DNA from: Planctomycetota bacterium
GTDB lineage: Bacteria > Planctomycetota > UBA1135 > GCA-002686595
Assembly (NCBI GenBank): GCA_023150475.1
Contig: JAKLKU010000001.1
Coordinates: 124,001 to 188,000, forward strand
DNA: 64,000 bases
Direction of reading: 5' to 3'
Below, piece after piece: positions 1 to 11,742 of the stretch. A program made the position numbers and the translations under genes. A model generated the notes under the pieces. That model was not told where the DNA came from. It saw nothing but the letters and a program-made list of their open reading frames with translations, and ran no database searches. Position 1 is the stretch's first letter. Each line of letters opens with the position of its first letter.

Positions 1-1074
1 CTCGCCGCCGCCGAAGCGCTGCTCGAACGGCTCGACCGCGCGCGCCGCGAAGTGGATCCCGAGCCGTGGCTGCGCGCGCACTGCGCTTGGCGCTTTCCGT
101 TGCCGCGACACGACTGGGCGCGAGAGCGGCTCTTGCTCGCCCTCAAGTACGAAACCGACTACGAGACCGTGATCTGGCTCGCGCGTGTGCTCGAGGGCAC
201 GGGATCGCTCGCCGGCGTCGTCGGGCTAGACGTGATCGCGCGCGGCGCGCAGCCCGAGCGTGCCGCAGAAGCGACGGCCGTCCTCCAAGCGTGGGCCGAG
301 GCGCGCGGTCTCGCGGGCCCGGCCGAACTGCTCGCGGCGTACCATGCTGGCGAGTTCGTCGCGACCGACGAAGCGCCGCCGCCGAGCGCACGCGCGCGGC
401 TCGCGACCTGGCGGCGGATCGGCGCGCTCGCCGAGTGGCAATTGCGCGGCGTCGACGACGCGCGCTTCGTGCTCGTCCAGTCGGGGCCGAGCGTCGTGTC
501 GGCCCTCTCGCAGGCATTGCACGACGAGAATCGTTACATCCGCGTGCACTCGGCGCAGGTCCTCGAGCGCATGGGGCCACGCGCGAAGGCCGCGGCCGAC
601 GCGCTGATCGACGCGCTGCGCGAACGCGAGCTCGGGCCGCAGGCCGCCCGCGCCCTCGCAAAGCTCGGCGACTCGCGTGCAGCGACTGCCCTGTGTGCCG
701 CGCTCGCGCCGGAACGACGCTTCGAACTGCGCGTCGCAGCGGCGCGCTCGCTCGCGGAACTCGGCGCGACGGGTTGCGAGAGCACGCTCACACCGTTGCT
801 CGCGCTGGACACGCCCGACGATCTCCGCGCCGGGGCGGCCGCCGCGCTGCTTTCGGTGCGCGGCTTCGACGACGCGCGTGCGGAGCTCACCGTGCTTGCC
901 ACCGCGCTTGCCGCGAACGGCGCGGAGACTCGCGAACTCGAAGACGCGCTCGAACGTTGGCTCGTGCGCGCCGGCGAACCGGCTGCTGCAACACTCGAGT
1001 CCTGGCGGACGCTCGCCGCCGACGAGCAGCGCGCGGCCCGTCGCGCGGAGCTGGTGCTTCAGCTCGCGAAGTAG
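1..1074 (+). CDS. HEAT-repeat protein, 5' end outside the window
   Basis: The reading frame is open from base 1, so the true start lies upstream; the GTG at 52 is only the first possible start inside the window. Residues from about 140 after that GTG onward form alpha-helical pairs of HEAT / PBS-lyase type, with recurring patterns such as VRVHSAQVLERMG, ARALAKLGD and VAAARSLAELG. HEAT arrays are scaffolds that bind other proteins, and no catalytic motif is visible. The 3' end overlaps the 3' end of the convergent prenyltransferase gene by 16 bases, so neither transcript can have a terminator between the two stops. The partner and cellular role are unknown. Confidence 0.75.
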   Translation, partial: LAAAEALLERLDRARREVDPEPWLRAHCAWRFPLPRHDWARERLLLALKYETDYETVIWLARVLEGTGSLAGVVGLDVIARGAQPERAAEATAVLQAWAEARGLAGPAELLAAYHAGEFVATDEAPPPSARARLATWRRIGALAEWQLRGVDDARFVLVQSGPSVVSALSQALHDENRYIRVHSAQVLERMGPRAKAAADALIDALRERELGPQAARALAKLGDSRAATALCAALAPERRFELRVAAARSLAELGATGCESTLTPLLALDTPDDLRAGAAAALLSVRGFDDARAELTVLATALAANGAETRELEDALERWLVRAGEPAAATLESWRTLAADEQRAARRAELVLQLAK

Positions 1075-1973
1075 ATCGAGAACGCGACGACGCCGGCCCA
1101 CGCGAGCGCGTTCAGCACGAAGAGCGTGTCGCCGCCGAGCAGCATCCGCGTCGGATTGCCGCCGCCGCGGCGCGACTCGACGAGCAGCATGTAGCGCGCG
1201 AGCCCGAACACGACGAACGGCACGGTGTAGATCAGGCGATTCTGCTCGCCGAACTTCTTCGCAGTGTCGCCGGACACCGTGTACATCGTGTAACAGACGA
1301 TCGTCGTCGCCGCGAGCACGGTGACCATCTGATCGAGGAAGCCGACCGTGTACTCGCGCAAGTTGGCGCGATGCTCCCCGCGATTCTCGCCGAGCAAGTC
1401 GATCTCCGCGCGGCGCTTGCAGAGCGCGAGGAACAGCGCGAGGAAGAGCGTGCACAGCATCAGCCAGTGCGAGACGTCCGCTTCGGCCGCGAGCGCGCCG
1501 CCTTTGACACGCAACAGGAACCCGGTCGCGATGCAGAACGCGTCGATCAGCACGATGTGCTTCAGCTTCGTGCTGTAGGCGAAGTTCATCGCCATGTAGA
1601 GCGCGACGACGATCAAGACGCCGAAGCTCTGCTTGCCACCGGCGAGCCACCCGAGTGCGAGCGCGCCTGCCGCACAGAGCCCAGAAAGCCCGAGCGCCGT
1701 CGGCACCGACACTTCGCCCGACGCGATCGGCCGATGGCGCTTCTCCGGATGCGCACGATCGGATTCGACGTCCATCACGTCGTTCAGGAGGTAGATCGCG
1801 CTCGCACCGAGGCAGAACGCGAAGAACGCGTAGACCGACTGCCACACGTCGTGCGCATCGGTCGGATGCACGGCCGTGCGGTCCGCGCGCGCGAACGCCA
1901 GCGCGGCGAGAACGAAGACGTTCTTCACCCACTGGTGCGGTCGCAGGGCGCGCAACAGAGCGGGGAGTCGCAT
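1059..1973 (-). CDS. UbiA-family prenyltransferase, decaprenyl-phosphate phosphoribosyltransferase type
   Basis: A 304-residue integral membrane protein with about eight hydrophobic helices. The first Asp-rich motif N64-D65-x2-D68-x3-D72, followed by HPEKRHRPIASG, is the signature of the UbiA subfamily that moves phosphoribose from PRPP onto a polyprenyl phosphate (Rv3806c type). A second Asp region (LIDAFCIATGF) lies near residue 155. In mycobacteria this feeds arabinan synthesis; in other bacteria the product is thought to feed surface glycan assembly, and that extension is inference. The family is well supported, while the exact acceptor lipid cannot be read from sequence. Its tail overlaps the HEAT-repeat gene. 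Confidence 0.85.
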   Translation of the reverse strand: MRLPALLRALRPHQWVKNVFVLAALAFARADRTAVHPTDAHDVWQSVYAFFAFCLGASAIYLLNDVMDVESDRAHPEKRHRPIASGEVSVPTALGLSGLCAAGALALGWLAGGKQSFGVLIVVALYMAMNFAYSTKLKHIVLIDAFCIATGFLLRVKGGALAAEADVSHWLMLCTLFLALFLALCKRRAEIDLLGENRGEHRANLREYTVGFLDQMVTVLAATTIVCYTMYTVSGDTAKKFGEQNRLIYTVPFVVFGLARYMLLVESRRGGGNPTRMLLGGDTLFVLNALAWAGVVAFSIYFAS

Positions 1974-2067
1974 GCGAGAGGGCTTGGCGGAGGGACGTGC
2001 CTCGCGGGTCGCGGGCGAGGCCCCTATCGGCCGGCGCGCGGGCGAAACCGCACCGCGAGGCGCCGGC

Positions 2068-2712
2068 TCAGTCCAGACTGAGCTTCTGCAGTTCCTTCTC
2101 CGGCGAGTTCGGGCCCACCTTCAGGAACTCGTCCTCGGTGATCAACCCCGCCTTCACCAGATCGGCCTTCTCGAGCGTGTCGACGCCGCGGCCATAGAGG
2201 ATCACGGTCGCCGTGCGGTGGTTCGGCTCCTCGCCTTCGTTGTCGTCGGCGACCAGGACCTCGTTGCCGTTCGGCGGGAAGGTCTTGAACGGGTAGTGCT
2301 CGCAGTCGCGCCCCGCGTACGACGAGTAGGTTCCGTCGACCATCGCGGGGTCCTTGAACCACTCCTCCTCGGGCTTGTCGGCGATGCCCGTGAGGTACCC
2401 GATGTCGACGTTCGGACAGGTGAGCCGCTTCGCACTCGACTTGTCGTTCTCCCACGTGCCGCTGGAGACGAGCTCCGCGAAGAATTTAACGCCGGTGCCG
2501 CGCGGGGCGCGGTCGAACTTCGTCTTGTAGAGCAGGAAGCCCTTCTGGATCTCCTGCATGTTCGCCTTGCATGCGGTGACCTTGGCCGCGTCGAGCGCCT
2601 CCGGGATCTTCGGCACGAGGAAGAACGCGAGGATCCCGATGATCAGGATGACGGCGAGCAGTTCGATCAACGTGAAGCCCGCGCGAGCGGTGGAACGCAG
2701 TTTCGTCAGCAT
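2068..2712 (-). CDS. Type IV pilin / type II secretion pseudopilin-like protein
   Basis: A 214-residue protein starting MLTKLRST with a class III signal: a short basic leader, cleavage after Gly12 (AG/FTLIELL), Glu at +5, then a ~20-residue hydrophobic helix. This is the N-methylation and cleavage site used by prepilin peptidase. The C-terminal globular part resembles the H-X9-DG type minor pilins common in planctomycetes but has no enzyme motif. The ATG at 2712 is preferred over one 33 bases upstream because it gives a normal leader length. It may be a pilus, T2SS or surface-display subunit; no pilus or secretion genes lie nearby to decide. Confidence 0.8.
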   Translation of the reverse strand: MLTKLRSTARAGFTLIELLAVILIIGILAFFLVPKIPEALDAAKVTACKANMQEIQKGFLLYKTKFDRAPRGTGVKFFAELVSSGTWENDKSSAKRLTCPNVDIGYLTGIADKPEEEWFKDPAMVDGTYSSYAGRDCEHYPFKTFPPNGNEVLVADDNEGEEPNHRTATVILYGRGVDTLEKADLVKAGLITEDEFLKVGPNSPEKELQKLSLD

Positions 2713-2810
2713 AAGGAGGCGTCGCCCGCGCCGTCCGGGATGCACCGGCGGCGTTCGGGGCGGCCGGTTCTAACCCATCGCTCGGGGTCAGTCACGCTCG
2801 AGCGGAGCGG

Positions 2811-2865
2811 GAAAAAGGGCGCGAGCCCGCCGGACGCCTCGTGGACGAGGGCCGAGCGGGCTCGC
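2811..2865 (-). terminator. Rho-independent terminator of metK
   Basis: A perfect 10-base inverted repeat (2821-2830 with 2856-2865) encloses a second small stem (2837-2841 with 2846-2850). Read on the minus strand, it is followed at once by CCCTTTTTCCC. A GC stem then a T run 18 bases after the metK stop is a classic intrinsic terminator, and it separates metK from the pilin gene. Confidence 0.8.
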
Positions 2866-2882
2866 GGGATCGCGTTCGCGCT

Positions 2883-4043
2883 TCAGCGGCCGGAGACGGC
2901 CTTCTTGAGCTCCTTCACGCGGTTCAGCTTCTCCCAGGGGAAGTTCGCGCGGCCGAAGTGACCGTGGTAGGCGGTCTGCTCGTAGATCGGCTTCTTCAGG
3001 CCGAGGTCCTTGATGATCGCCGCCGGGCGGAGATCGAACACCTTCTCGACCGCGGCGGTCAGCACGTCGTCACCGACCTTGCCGGTGCCGAACGTGTCGA
3101 CGCGGATCGAGGTCGGCTTGGCGACGCCGATCGCGTAGGACACTTGCACTTCGCAGCGCGTGGCGAGCCCCGCGCCGACGACGTTCTTCGCGACCCAACG
3201 CGCGGCATAGGCGGCCGAGCGGTCGACCTTCGACGGGTCCTTGCCGGAGAACGCACCGCCGCCGTGACGGCCCATGCCGCCGTACGTGTCGACGATGATC
3301 TTGCGGCCGGTGAGGCCGCAGTCGCCCTGCGGACCGCCGACGACGAAGCGGCCGGTCGGGTTGACGTGGTAGACGGTGTCCTTGTCGAGGTACTCCGCCG
3401 GAATCACCGCCTTGATGATCTTCTCGATCACGCCCTTCTTGAGCGCGTCGTAGGCGATGTCTTCGGCGTGCTGCGTCGAGAGCACCACGGTGTTGACGCG
3501 CACGGGCTTGTCGCCTTCGTATTCGACGGTGATCTGGCTCTTCGCGTCCGGGCGCAGCCACTTGAGCACGCCCTTCTCGCGCAGCTCCGCCTGCTTCTCG
3601 ACCAAGCGGTGCGCGTAGTAGATCGGGAACGGCATCAGTTCGGGCGTCTCGTCGCACGCGTAACCGAACATCAGGCCTTGGTCGCCTGCGCCTTGTTCCT
3701 TGTGCAGACCTTCGCCTTCGGTGACGCCTTGCGAGATGTCGGGCGACTGCGTGCCGACCGTGACCATCACGCAGCACGAGTCGGCGCTGATGCCGAACGT
3801 CTCGCTGGTGTAGCCAATGCGGCGCAGCGTCTTGCGCGCGACTTCCGCGTAGTTGACCTTCGCCTTGGTCGTGATCTCGCCGGCGACGACGACGAGGCCG
3901 GTCGTCGCGAGCGTCTCGCACGCGACGCGCGAGTTCGGATCTTGGGCGAGGCAGGCATCGAGGACGGCGTCCGAGATCTGGTCGCACACCTTGTCGGGGT
4001 GGCCCATGGAAACGGATTCGGACGTGAACAGATGTCGAGCCAT
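2883..4043 (-). CDS. metK: S-adenosylmethionine synthetase
   Basis: A 386-residue cytosolic enzyme that makes S-adenosylmethionine from methionine and ATP. It carries the N-terminal [13 protein letters not shown] signature with the metal-binding and ATP residues, the [12 protein letters not shown] motif, and the [16 protein letters not shown] phosphate-binding loop. Length and order of motifs are normal for MetK. The start [12 protein letters not shown] at 4043 matches the family; a longer open frame upstream has no homology-like content. I see no SAM riboswitch in the 180 bases before the start. It lies in the same direction as waaA upstream but is separated from it. Confidence 0.97.
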   Translation of the reverse strand: MARHLFTSESVSMGHPDKVCDQISDAVLDACLAQDPNSRVACETLATTGLVVVAGEITTKAKVNYAEVARKTLRRIGYTSETFGISADSCCVMVTVGTQSPDISQGVTEGEGLHKEQGAGDQGLMFGYACDETPELMPFPIYYAHRLVEKQAELREKGVLKWLRPDAKSQITVEYEGDKPVRVNTVVLSTQHAEDIAYDALKKGVIEKIIKAVIPAEYLDKDTVYHVNPTGRFVVGGPQGDCGLTGRKIIVDTYGGMGRHGGGAFSGKDPSKVDRSAAYAARWVAKNVVGAGLATRCEVQVSYAIGVAKPTSIRVDTFGTGKVGDDVLTAAVEKVFDLRPAAIIKDLGLKKPIYEQTAYHGHFGRANFPWEKLNRVKELKKAVSGR

Positions 4044-4224
4044 GAGATGCGGTCCTGGTCGTGCGTGTGGGGATCGAGGGGTACGGGGAGAACGAGGCGG
4101 GCCGCTCCGGCGGCGACTTCCAGGTCGGCGCGGCGCGACGGGGACGGCCTCTGCCGCGCAAACGGCGGCGCAAAAGGATACTCGGGCTCGCCGGATCGGC
4201 CAAGCGCGAGGCGCCGCGCGGAAA

Positions 4225-5574
4225 TCACGCGAACCGGCAGGTCTCGACCAGCGCTTCCAGCGTGAGCTTGGTCGCGCCCTTCTGCGCCGCGACCGCTTCG
4301 AGGCCGAAAGCCCCCATCCGGCCGCGCCTCGGCGCGTCGGCGAGCAGCTCCCGGAAAACACTTTCGAGCTCCGCCGCGTCGGCGACGCGCAACGCCGCGC
4401 CTGCGCTTTCGAGCAACGCCGCCTCCTGCACGAAGTTGTGGACGTGCGGGCCGTAGACGACGGCCCGGCCCTGGGCGGCGGGCTCGAGCATGTTCTGGCC
4501 GCCGTGCGCGACGAGCGACCCACCGACGTAAACCAGGTCGGCGAGCGCGTAGACCGACTCGAGTTCGCCGATCGTGTCGACGATCGCGGGCCGGCGTGGA
4601 TCGGACGCCTCCGTGCCGGCGCGCAACTTGGTCAGGAGCTGCCCGGAGAGTCCGAGGCTCGCGAGGTCCGCGAGCACTTCGTTCGCCCGGTCCGGGTGCC
4701 GCGGCACGAGCACGAGCCGCGCGTCCTTCGCACCACCGAGCCACGCCGCCGCGACGAGCTTCTCCTCCGGCCTGTGCGTCGAACCTGCGACGATCAGCGG
4801 GGCGCCGGGCGGTGCCGCGAGCAACCGCACGAGCTCCGGTCGAGGCGTCACTGCGCCGATTCGCAGACCGTCGGCCTTCATGTTGCCGGTGACCGCGACA
4901 CGTTCCGGCGCCGCGCCGAGTCCACGAAAGCGCTCCGCGTACTCGTCGTTCTGGACGCAGAAGAGCGAGATGCGATCGAACTGCGGCAGCGTGTGCCGGA
5001 ACAGGCGATACCGCTCGAAACTGCGCGGCGTGATGCGCCCGTTGACGACGGCGACTGGAGCAGAAGCGCGATTGCACGAACGCAGGAAGTTCGGCCACAC
5101 TTCGAGCTCCATCAGCACGACCGCGCGCGGCGAGAGCCGCTTCAGGAAGCGCCGCGTCACGAGCGAAAGATCGAGCGGGAAACGCACGACGGTCAGCCCG
5201 GGATAGGTCTTGCGCGCGACTTCGAGCCCGGTCGCCGTCGTCGTGCTGATCACGACGTCGAGCTCCGGCTCGCGCTCCTTCAGTGCGCGCACCAGCGGCG
5301 CCGCGCCTTTCACTTCGCCGACCGAAACGCCGTGGACGAGCACACGCGGACGCGACGGATCGAAGCGCGGCAGCGACCACGCGAGCCGTTCGCTCGCCAT
5401 CGCGCGGAAGCGCCGATCGAACGCGGCGCGCAACAACCACCACGGCGAACCGAGGACGATCGCGAGGCACCAAGCGACGTCGTAGACGCCGTGCAAAGTG
5501 GCGGTCCTCGGCCCGGGATGCGGATCGCGCTCGATCGGTCGAGCGGCGAGCGGAGGAGCTTCGGGCGGCGTCAT
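4225..5574 (-). CDS. waaA: 3-deoxy-D-manno-octulosonic acid (Kdo) transferase
   Basis: A 449-residue GT30-family enzyme that adds Kdo from CMP-Kdo to lipid A precursor at the inner membrane, so the organism should make LPS. Visible hallmarks are a hydrophobic N-terminal anchor around residues 30-50, the [11 protein letters not shown] loop with the catalytic Glu, [10 protein letters not shown], the VNGRIT motif, and the C-terminal nucleotide-sugar site [22 protein letters not shown]. It starts 13 bases after the secA stop and is probably cotranscribed with secA. The N-terminus is slightly longer than usual. Confidence 0.93.
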   Translation of the reverse strand: MTPPEAPPLAARPIERDPHPGPRTATLHGVYDVAWCLAIVLGSPWWLLRAAFDRRFRAMASERLAWSLPRFDPSRPRVLVHGVSVGEVKGAAPLVRALKEREPELDVVISTTTATGLEVARKTYPGLTVVRFPLDLSLVTRRFLKRLSPRAVVLMELEVWPNFLRSCNRASAPVAVVNGRITPRSFERYRLFRHTLPQFDRISLFCVQNDEYAERFRGLGAAPERVAVTGNMKADGLRIGAVTPRPELVRLLAAPPGAPLIVAGSTHRPEEKLVAAAWLGGAKDARLVLVPRHPDRANEVLADLASLGLSGQLLTKLRAGTEASDPRRPAIVDTIGELESVYALADLVYVGGSLVAHGGQNMLEPAAQGRAVVYGPHVHNFVQEAALLESAGAALRVADAAELESVFRELLADAPRRGRMGAFGLEAVAAQKGATKLTLEALVETCRFA

Positions 5575-5587
5575 CCGCGTGCGGAGC

Positions 5588-8518
<2,931 letters not shown>

Positions 8519-8580
8519 GGCTTCTTCCGCACGCCGTTCGAACGCCGCGTGGGAGGGGCGAGCCGGCCGAGCGAGCGGGC

Positions 8581-8610
8581 TATTTAAGCCGCGACCCGCT
8601 CGGAAAGGAA
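8581..8610 (-). promoter_or_regulatory. Possible secA promoter
   Basis: The minus strand carries TTAAATA (8587-8581), a rare AT-rich stretch in this GC-rich DNA. TTCCTT lies 17 bases upstream (8610-8605) and matches the -35 consensus poorly. A transcript from here would have a leader of about 55 bases before the secA ATG. This is a sequence-only guess. Confidence 0.3.
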
Positions 8611-8647
8611 GCTCGTTGCCGAGGAACGCCGCGAAACCGCCCGCGGT

Positions 8648-8670
8648 GCACGAAAAGAGGCCTCTCGTGC
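8648..8670 (-). terminator. Weak hairpin between the response-regulator gene and secA
   Basis: GCACGA and TCGTGC flank a GAGGCCTC core, with one unpaired A/T stretch. It lies 26 bases after the response-regulator stop on the minus strand. There is no T run after the stem, so termination is uncertain. Confidence 0.25.
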
Positions 8671-8695
8671 AACTTTCCGTTCGGCACGCGGGCGC

Positions 8696-9544
8696 TCACG
8701 TCGAGCGCGGCGGCTCGACGCGCTCGACGAGCTGCGCGATCATCGTGAAGAGCACCTCGCGGGAGTACGGCTTGCGCAGGAGCCCGCTGACGCGCCGCAG
8801 CCGCGCGAGTTCGATCTGCGACGCGGTCGCCATCAGCACGGGCAAGTGCGCGGTGCGCGCGTCCTCACGCAGCCGCGCCAACACTTCTTCGCCGTCGACG
8901 CCCGGGAGCTCGTAGTCGAGCAGCACCAAGTCGGGCAAAGGGCCCGCCGAGACGCGCTCGAGCACCGCTTCGCCCGTGAAGCAGATCTCGACGTCGTAGC
9001 CGCGCGCACGCAACAACGCTCCGAGCCCTTCGCAGACGTGCGTCTCGTCGTCGACGAGCAGCAGCCGAACGGTCTTCTTCTCCTCGCGCTCGACCGCCGC
9101 GAGTCCGAGCGCGAGCACCCGCAGGTCCTCGTGCGTCGGCAATCCGGCGGTGCGCCACGCACCTTCGATCGTGCCGCGCAGCTCGCGGTTGAACGCCTTG
9201 AGCTCCTGGAAGCGCACGTAGTCGGGCGAGTTGGGCCTGACGTCGAGGTTGTCGTGCGTGTCGACGGAGAAGAAGAACTCCTCGTCGACGAGATACTCCT
9301 GCACGACGAACTTCATGAACGGGTAACGCACGTTGCCGAGTCGCAGGGTGTAGCGCAGCGAGCCCGCTTCTTGGTCCTGCGCTCGGTGCTCCATGCGGCC
9401 GAACACGTCCGCCATGTGGACCGCGCCGTCGAGCAGTCCGGGTCCGAGCTTCGGCCGGACGTCCTGCGCCGGCGGATAGGCCAACTCGAGATAGAGCTCG
9501 ATCGCGCGCCGCACGTGAGCCGGAGTCATGTCCTCGAGACGCAT
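8696..9544 (-). CDS. Response regulator with a novel N-terminal domain and C-terminal receiver
   Basis: A 282-residue protein with reversed domain order. Residues ~160-278 are a complete CheY-like receiver: acidic pair D165/D166, phospho-acceptor D210, switch T240 and conserved K258. Residues 1-150 match no domain I recognise. That part is rich in aromatic and charged residues (YPFMKFVVQEYLVDEEFFFSV), as in soluble binding domains. There is no DNA-binding or enzymatic output domain and no sensor kinase next door, so the partner is unknown. It sits 18 bases downstream of pyrD in the same direction and may be read through from it. Confidence 0.8.
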   Translation of the reverse strand: MRLEDMTPAHVRRAIELYLELAYPPAQDVRPKLGPGLLDGAVHMADVFGRMEHRAQDQEAGSLRYTLRLGNVRYPFMKFVVQEYLVDEEFFFSVDTHDNLDVRPNSPDYVRFQELKAFNRELRGTIEGAWRTAGLPTHEDLRVLALGLAAVEREEKKTVRLLLVDDETHVCEGLGALLRARGYDVEICFTGEAVLERVSAGPLPDLVLLDYELPGVDGEEVLARLREDARTAHLPVLMATASQIELARLRRVSGLLRKPYSREVLFTMIAQLVERVEPPRST

Positions 9545-9562
9545 GGCGGCGCAATTCGAACT

Positions 9563-10510
9563 TCAGGACGGCGCGCCCGGCGTCTTCGCGAGCACGTTGG
9601 GCGCGCGCAGCGTGCCGATCAGATCGGTGACCGACGCGATGCCGTGCTGGTCGAGCAACTGCGACATCTCTGCGGCGAGCCGCCCGATCTTTCCCGGATC
9701 GGTGAACGACGCCGTGCCGAACTGGACCGCGCGACAACCGACGACCAGGAACTCGAACGCGTCTTCGGCGCACGCGATGCCGCCGCAACCGATCACGGGA
9801 ATCGACACGGCGCGCGCGCAGCTCCACGCACAGCGCAACGCGATCGGCTTGATGCCGATGCCCGAGTAACCGCCTTGGATCGTGTTGAGCGCCGGACGAC
9901 GCGTCTTCCAGTCGACACGCATGCCGAGCAACGTGTTGACCGCGGTGATGCCGTCGGCACCACCGGCTTCGACGGCGCGCGCGATCTCGCCGATGTCGGA
10001 GACGTTCGGCGAGAGCTTCGCGAACACCGGCTTCTTGGTCGCGGCGCGCACCCGCGCGATCACGCTCTCCGCCATCGCGGGGCTCGTCGAGAACGGCAGC
10101 TTGCCGCCTTGGACGTTCGGGCACGAGAGATTGACTTCGAGTGCGTGGCACGCGCGCTCGCCGTCGAGCCGCGCCGCGAGTTCGGCGAAGTCGTCGACGC
10201 TCTCGCCACCGATGTTGGTGATCACGACCGCGTGCTCGCGCGCCATGTCCGGCAGGACGTCGCGCAGGTAGGAGTCGATGCCGCGGTTCTCGAGCCCGAT
10301 CGAGTTCAGGAAGCCCGCCTCGGTCTCCGCGATGCGCGGCAGCGGATTGCCCGGCCGCGGTTTCCTCGTCACGGTCTTGCTCACCCACGCGCCGAGCGAC
10401 GCTGGCGCCGCGAAATGCCGCATCTCGAGTCCGTGCCCGTACGTGCCCGACGCGGACATCACGGGATTCGCGAGCTCGAGCCCCGCGACCGTCACCGCCA
10501 TGTTGGCCAT
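9563..10510 (-). CDS. pyrD: Dihydroorotate dehydrogenase, class 1B type
   Basis: A 315-residue FMN-binding TIM barrel that oxidises dihydroorotate to orotate in pyrimidine synthesis. The catalytic cysteine lies in EVNLSCPNVQGG, which marks class 1 enzymes (class 2 has Ser). The C-terminal FMN phosphate site is seen in IPVIGCGGI and AVQFGTASF. The sequence resembles class 1B, which normally works with the Fe-S/FAD subunit PyrK; no pyrK is in this window. It lies in a minus-strand run between lspA and the response-regulator gene. Confidence 0.93.
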   Translation of the reverse strand: MANMAVTVAGLELANPVMSASGTYGHGLEMRHFAAPASLGAWVSKTVTRKPRPGNPLPRIAETEAGFLNSIGLENRGIDSYLRDVLPDMAREHAVVITNIGGESVDDFAELAARLDGERACHALEVNLSCPNVQGGKLPFSTSPAMAESVIARVRAATKKPVFAKLSPNVSDIGEIARAVEAGGADGITAVNTLLGMRVDWKTRRPALNTIQGGYSGIGIKPIALRCAWSCARAVSIPVIGCGGIACAEDAFEFLVVGCRAVQFGTASFTDPGKIGRLAAEMSQLLDQHGIASVTDLIGTLRAPNVLAKTPGAPS

Positions 10511-10599
10511 GCGCGAACTCTAACGACGCCTCCCCGGACGGAGCAATCCGCGGACGAGCGAGCGTCGCGCCGCGCGCTCGCGGCGAGCGCGGCCCGGCG

Positions 10600-11184
10600 T
10601 CAAGCCGAGGCCGGCGCGTCCGGCGCCTTCTCGTCCTTGCCGAAGATCCCGGTCGCGAACAGGATCACCGCGCCGACGGTGATGCAGGAGTCGGCGACGT
10701 TGAACGTGTGGAAGTGCCAGTCCCAGATCGTGAAGTAGACGTCGATGAAGTCGCGCACCATGCCGAACGGACGGCCGTCGACGCGCGGCATGAAGAGGTT
10801 GTCGTAGAGGTTCCCCATCGCGCCCGCAGCGATCAGCACGAACGACGCGGCGAGCCAGCGCTTCGCACGGGGAGTGGTCGCGACGAGCCACAGGAGGAAC
10901 GCGGACGCGACGACCCGACCGCCGACGAGCAACCACGGAGGCAGGAACTCCATGCCCCACGCCATGCCGGGGTTCCACGACTGCATGAACGCGAACCACG
11001 GCGGGAAGATCTCCCAGCGCCGGTGGAAGTGCGGGTCGAAGCTCAGCGCCTCCGGATGCGCGTCCATGTAGGCGAACACGGCGTGCTTCGACCAGAGGTC
11101 GAGGACGAGCAACGCGACGACCCACGGCAGGCGCGTGACGATGCGCCGGGCGATGCCGTCGTTCACGGTCGGCTCGGCATGCAC
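10600..11184 (-). CDS. lspA: Lipoprotein signal peptidase (signal peptidase II)
   Basis: A 194-residue inner-membrane aspartyl protease that removes lipoprotein signal peptides after diacylglyceryl transfer. Four hydrophobic helices are visible. The conserved motifs GNLYDN, VRDFIDVYF and FNVADSCI supply the catalytic aspartates (likely D145 and D165). An insertion rich in Trp and Pro sits in the first periplasmic loop. Likely substrates in this window are the sulfatase-like protein at 39.3 kb and perhaps the gamma-glutamyltransferase. It starts 13 bases after the stop of the DksA-like gene, so the two are probably one transcript. Confidence 0.93.
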   Translation of the reverse strand: MHAEPTVNDGIARRIVTRLPWVVALLVLDLWSKHAVFAYMDAHPEALSFDPHFHRRWEIFPPWFAFMQSWNPGMAWGMEFLPPWLLVGGRVVASAFLLWLVATTPRAKRWLAASFVLIAAGAMGNLYDNLFMPRVDGRPFGMVRDFIDVYFTIWDWHFHTFNVADSCITVGAVILFATGIFGKDEKAPDAPASA

Positions 11185-11197
11185 GGGTGGACCGAGC

Positions 11198-11566
11198 TCA
11201 GAAGCCTTCGCGCTCGAGCTTGCGTTGGCACTCGATGCAGTAGCGCGCGTGCGGCACCGCCTTGAGCCGCTCCTTCAGGATCGGCTTCTGGCAGTTCTCG
11301 CAGTTGCCGAACGTGCCGTTGTCGATGCGGTCGAGCGCTTCGATGATCTCGCCGAGCGTCTGCTCGTCGCGCTGCAGGAGCTCGAGGTTGAACTCTTGGT
11401 AGTAACCGTCGGACGTGTCGCCGGGATTGGTCTCGCCGCCGGGCGAGTGCCCGCTGCCGAGAGCTTCCTCCTGGAGCTGCGACATGTCGCCGCTGATCGC
11501 CGCTCGCGCACGCGTCAAGATCGCCTTGAACGCTTCCAAGTCTTTCGCGGAGAGTTTCTTGGGCAT
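11198..11566 (-). CDS. DksA/TraR-family zinc-finger protein
   Basis: A 122-residue protein with the C4 zinc finger of the DksA/TraR family: C89-x2-C92 and C110-x2-C113. An N-terminal helical region corresponds to the coiled coil that enters the RNA polymerase secondary channel. The coiled-coil tip has NPGDTSDGYYQE rather than the DxxDxA of E. coli DksA, so ppGpp-type control may differ. The start MPKKLSAKD at 11566 is chosen because the longer frame upstream is Arg/Pro-rich filler. It is directly upstream of lspA. Confidence 0.85.
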   Translation of the reverse strand: MPKKLSAKDLEAFKAILTRARAAISGDMSQLQEEALGSGHSPGGETNPGDTSDGYYQEFNLELLQRDEQTLGEIIEALDRIDNGTFGNCENCQKPILKERLKAVPHARYCIECQRKLEREGF

Positions 11567-11742
11567 GTCGAGCTGCGGCGGGATCCGTCGGGTTCCCCAC
11601 GGGCCTCGGGCGGCGGATGCGCGCGCCGGGCGTTTCGGGAGGCGCAGCATTATGGGGAAGGCGGCCGACGAGTCAAGCTGCCGGGCAGGGTCCGACGGCG
11701 GCGGCCTTGAACCGGTCGGCGCGGTCGAGGACGCTCTGCGGC

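Noticed and set aside
4044..4224. SAM riboswitch upstream of metK
   Set aside because: No SAM-I core helices or conserved loop sequences could be found in the 180 bases, and no intrinsic terminator precedes the start.
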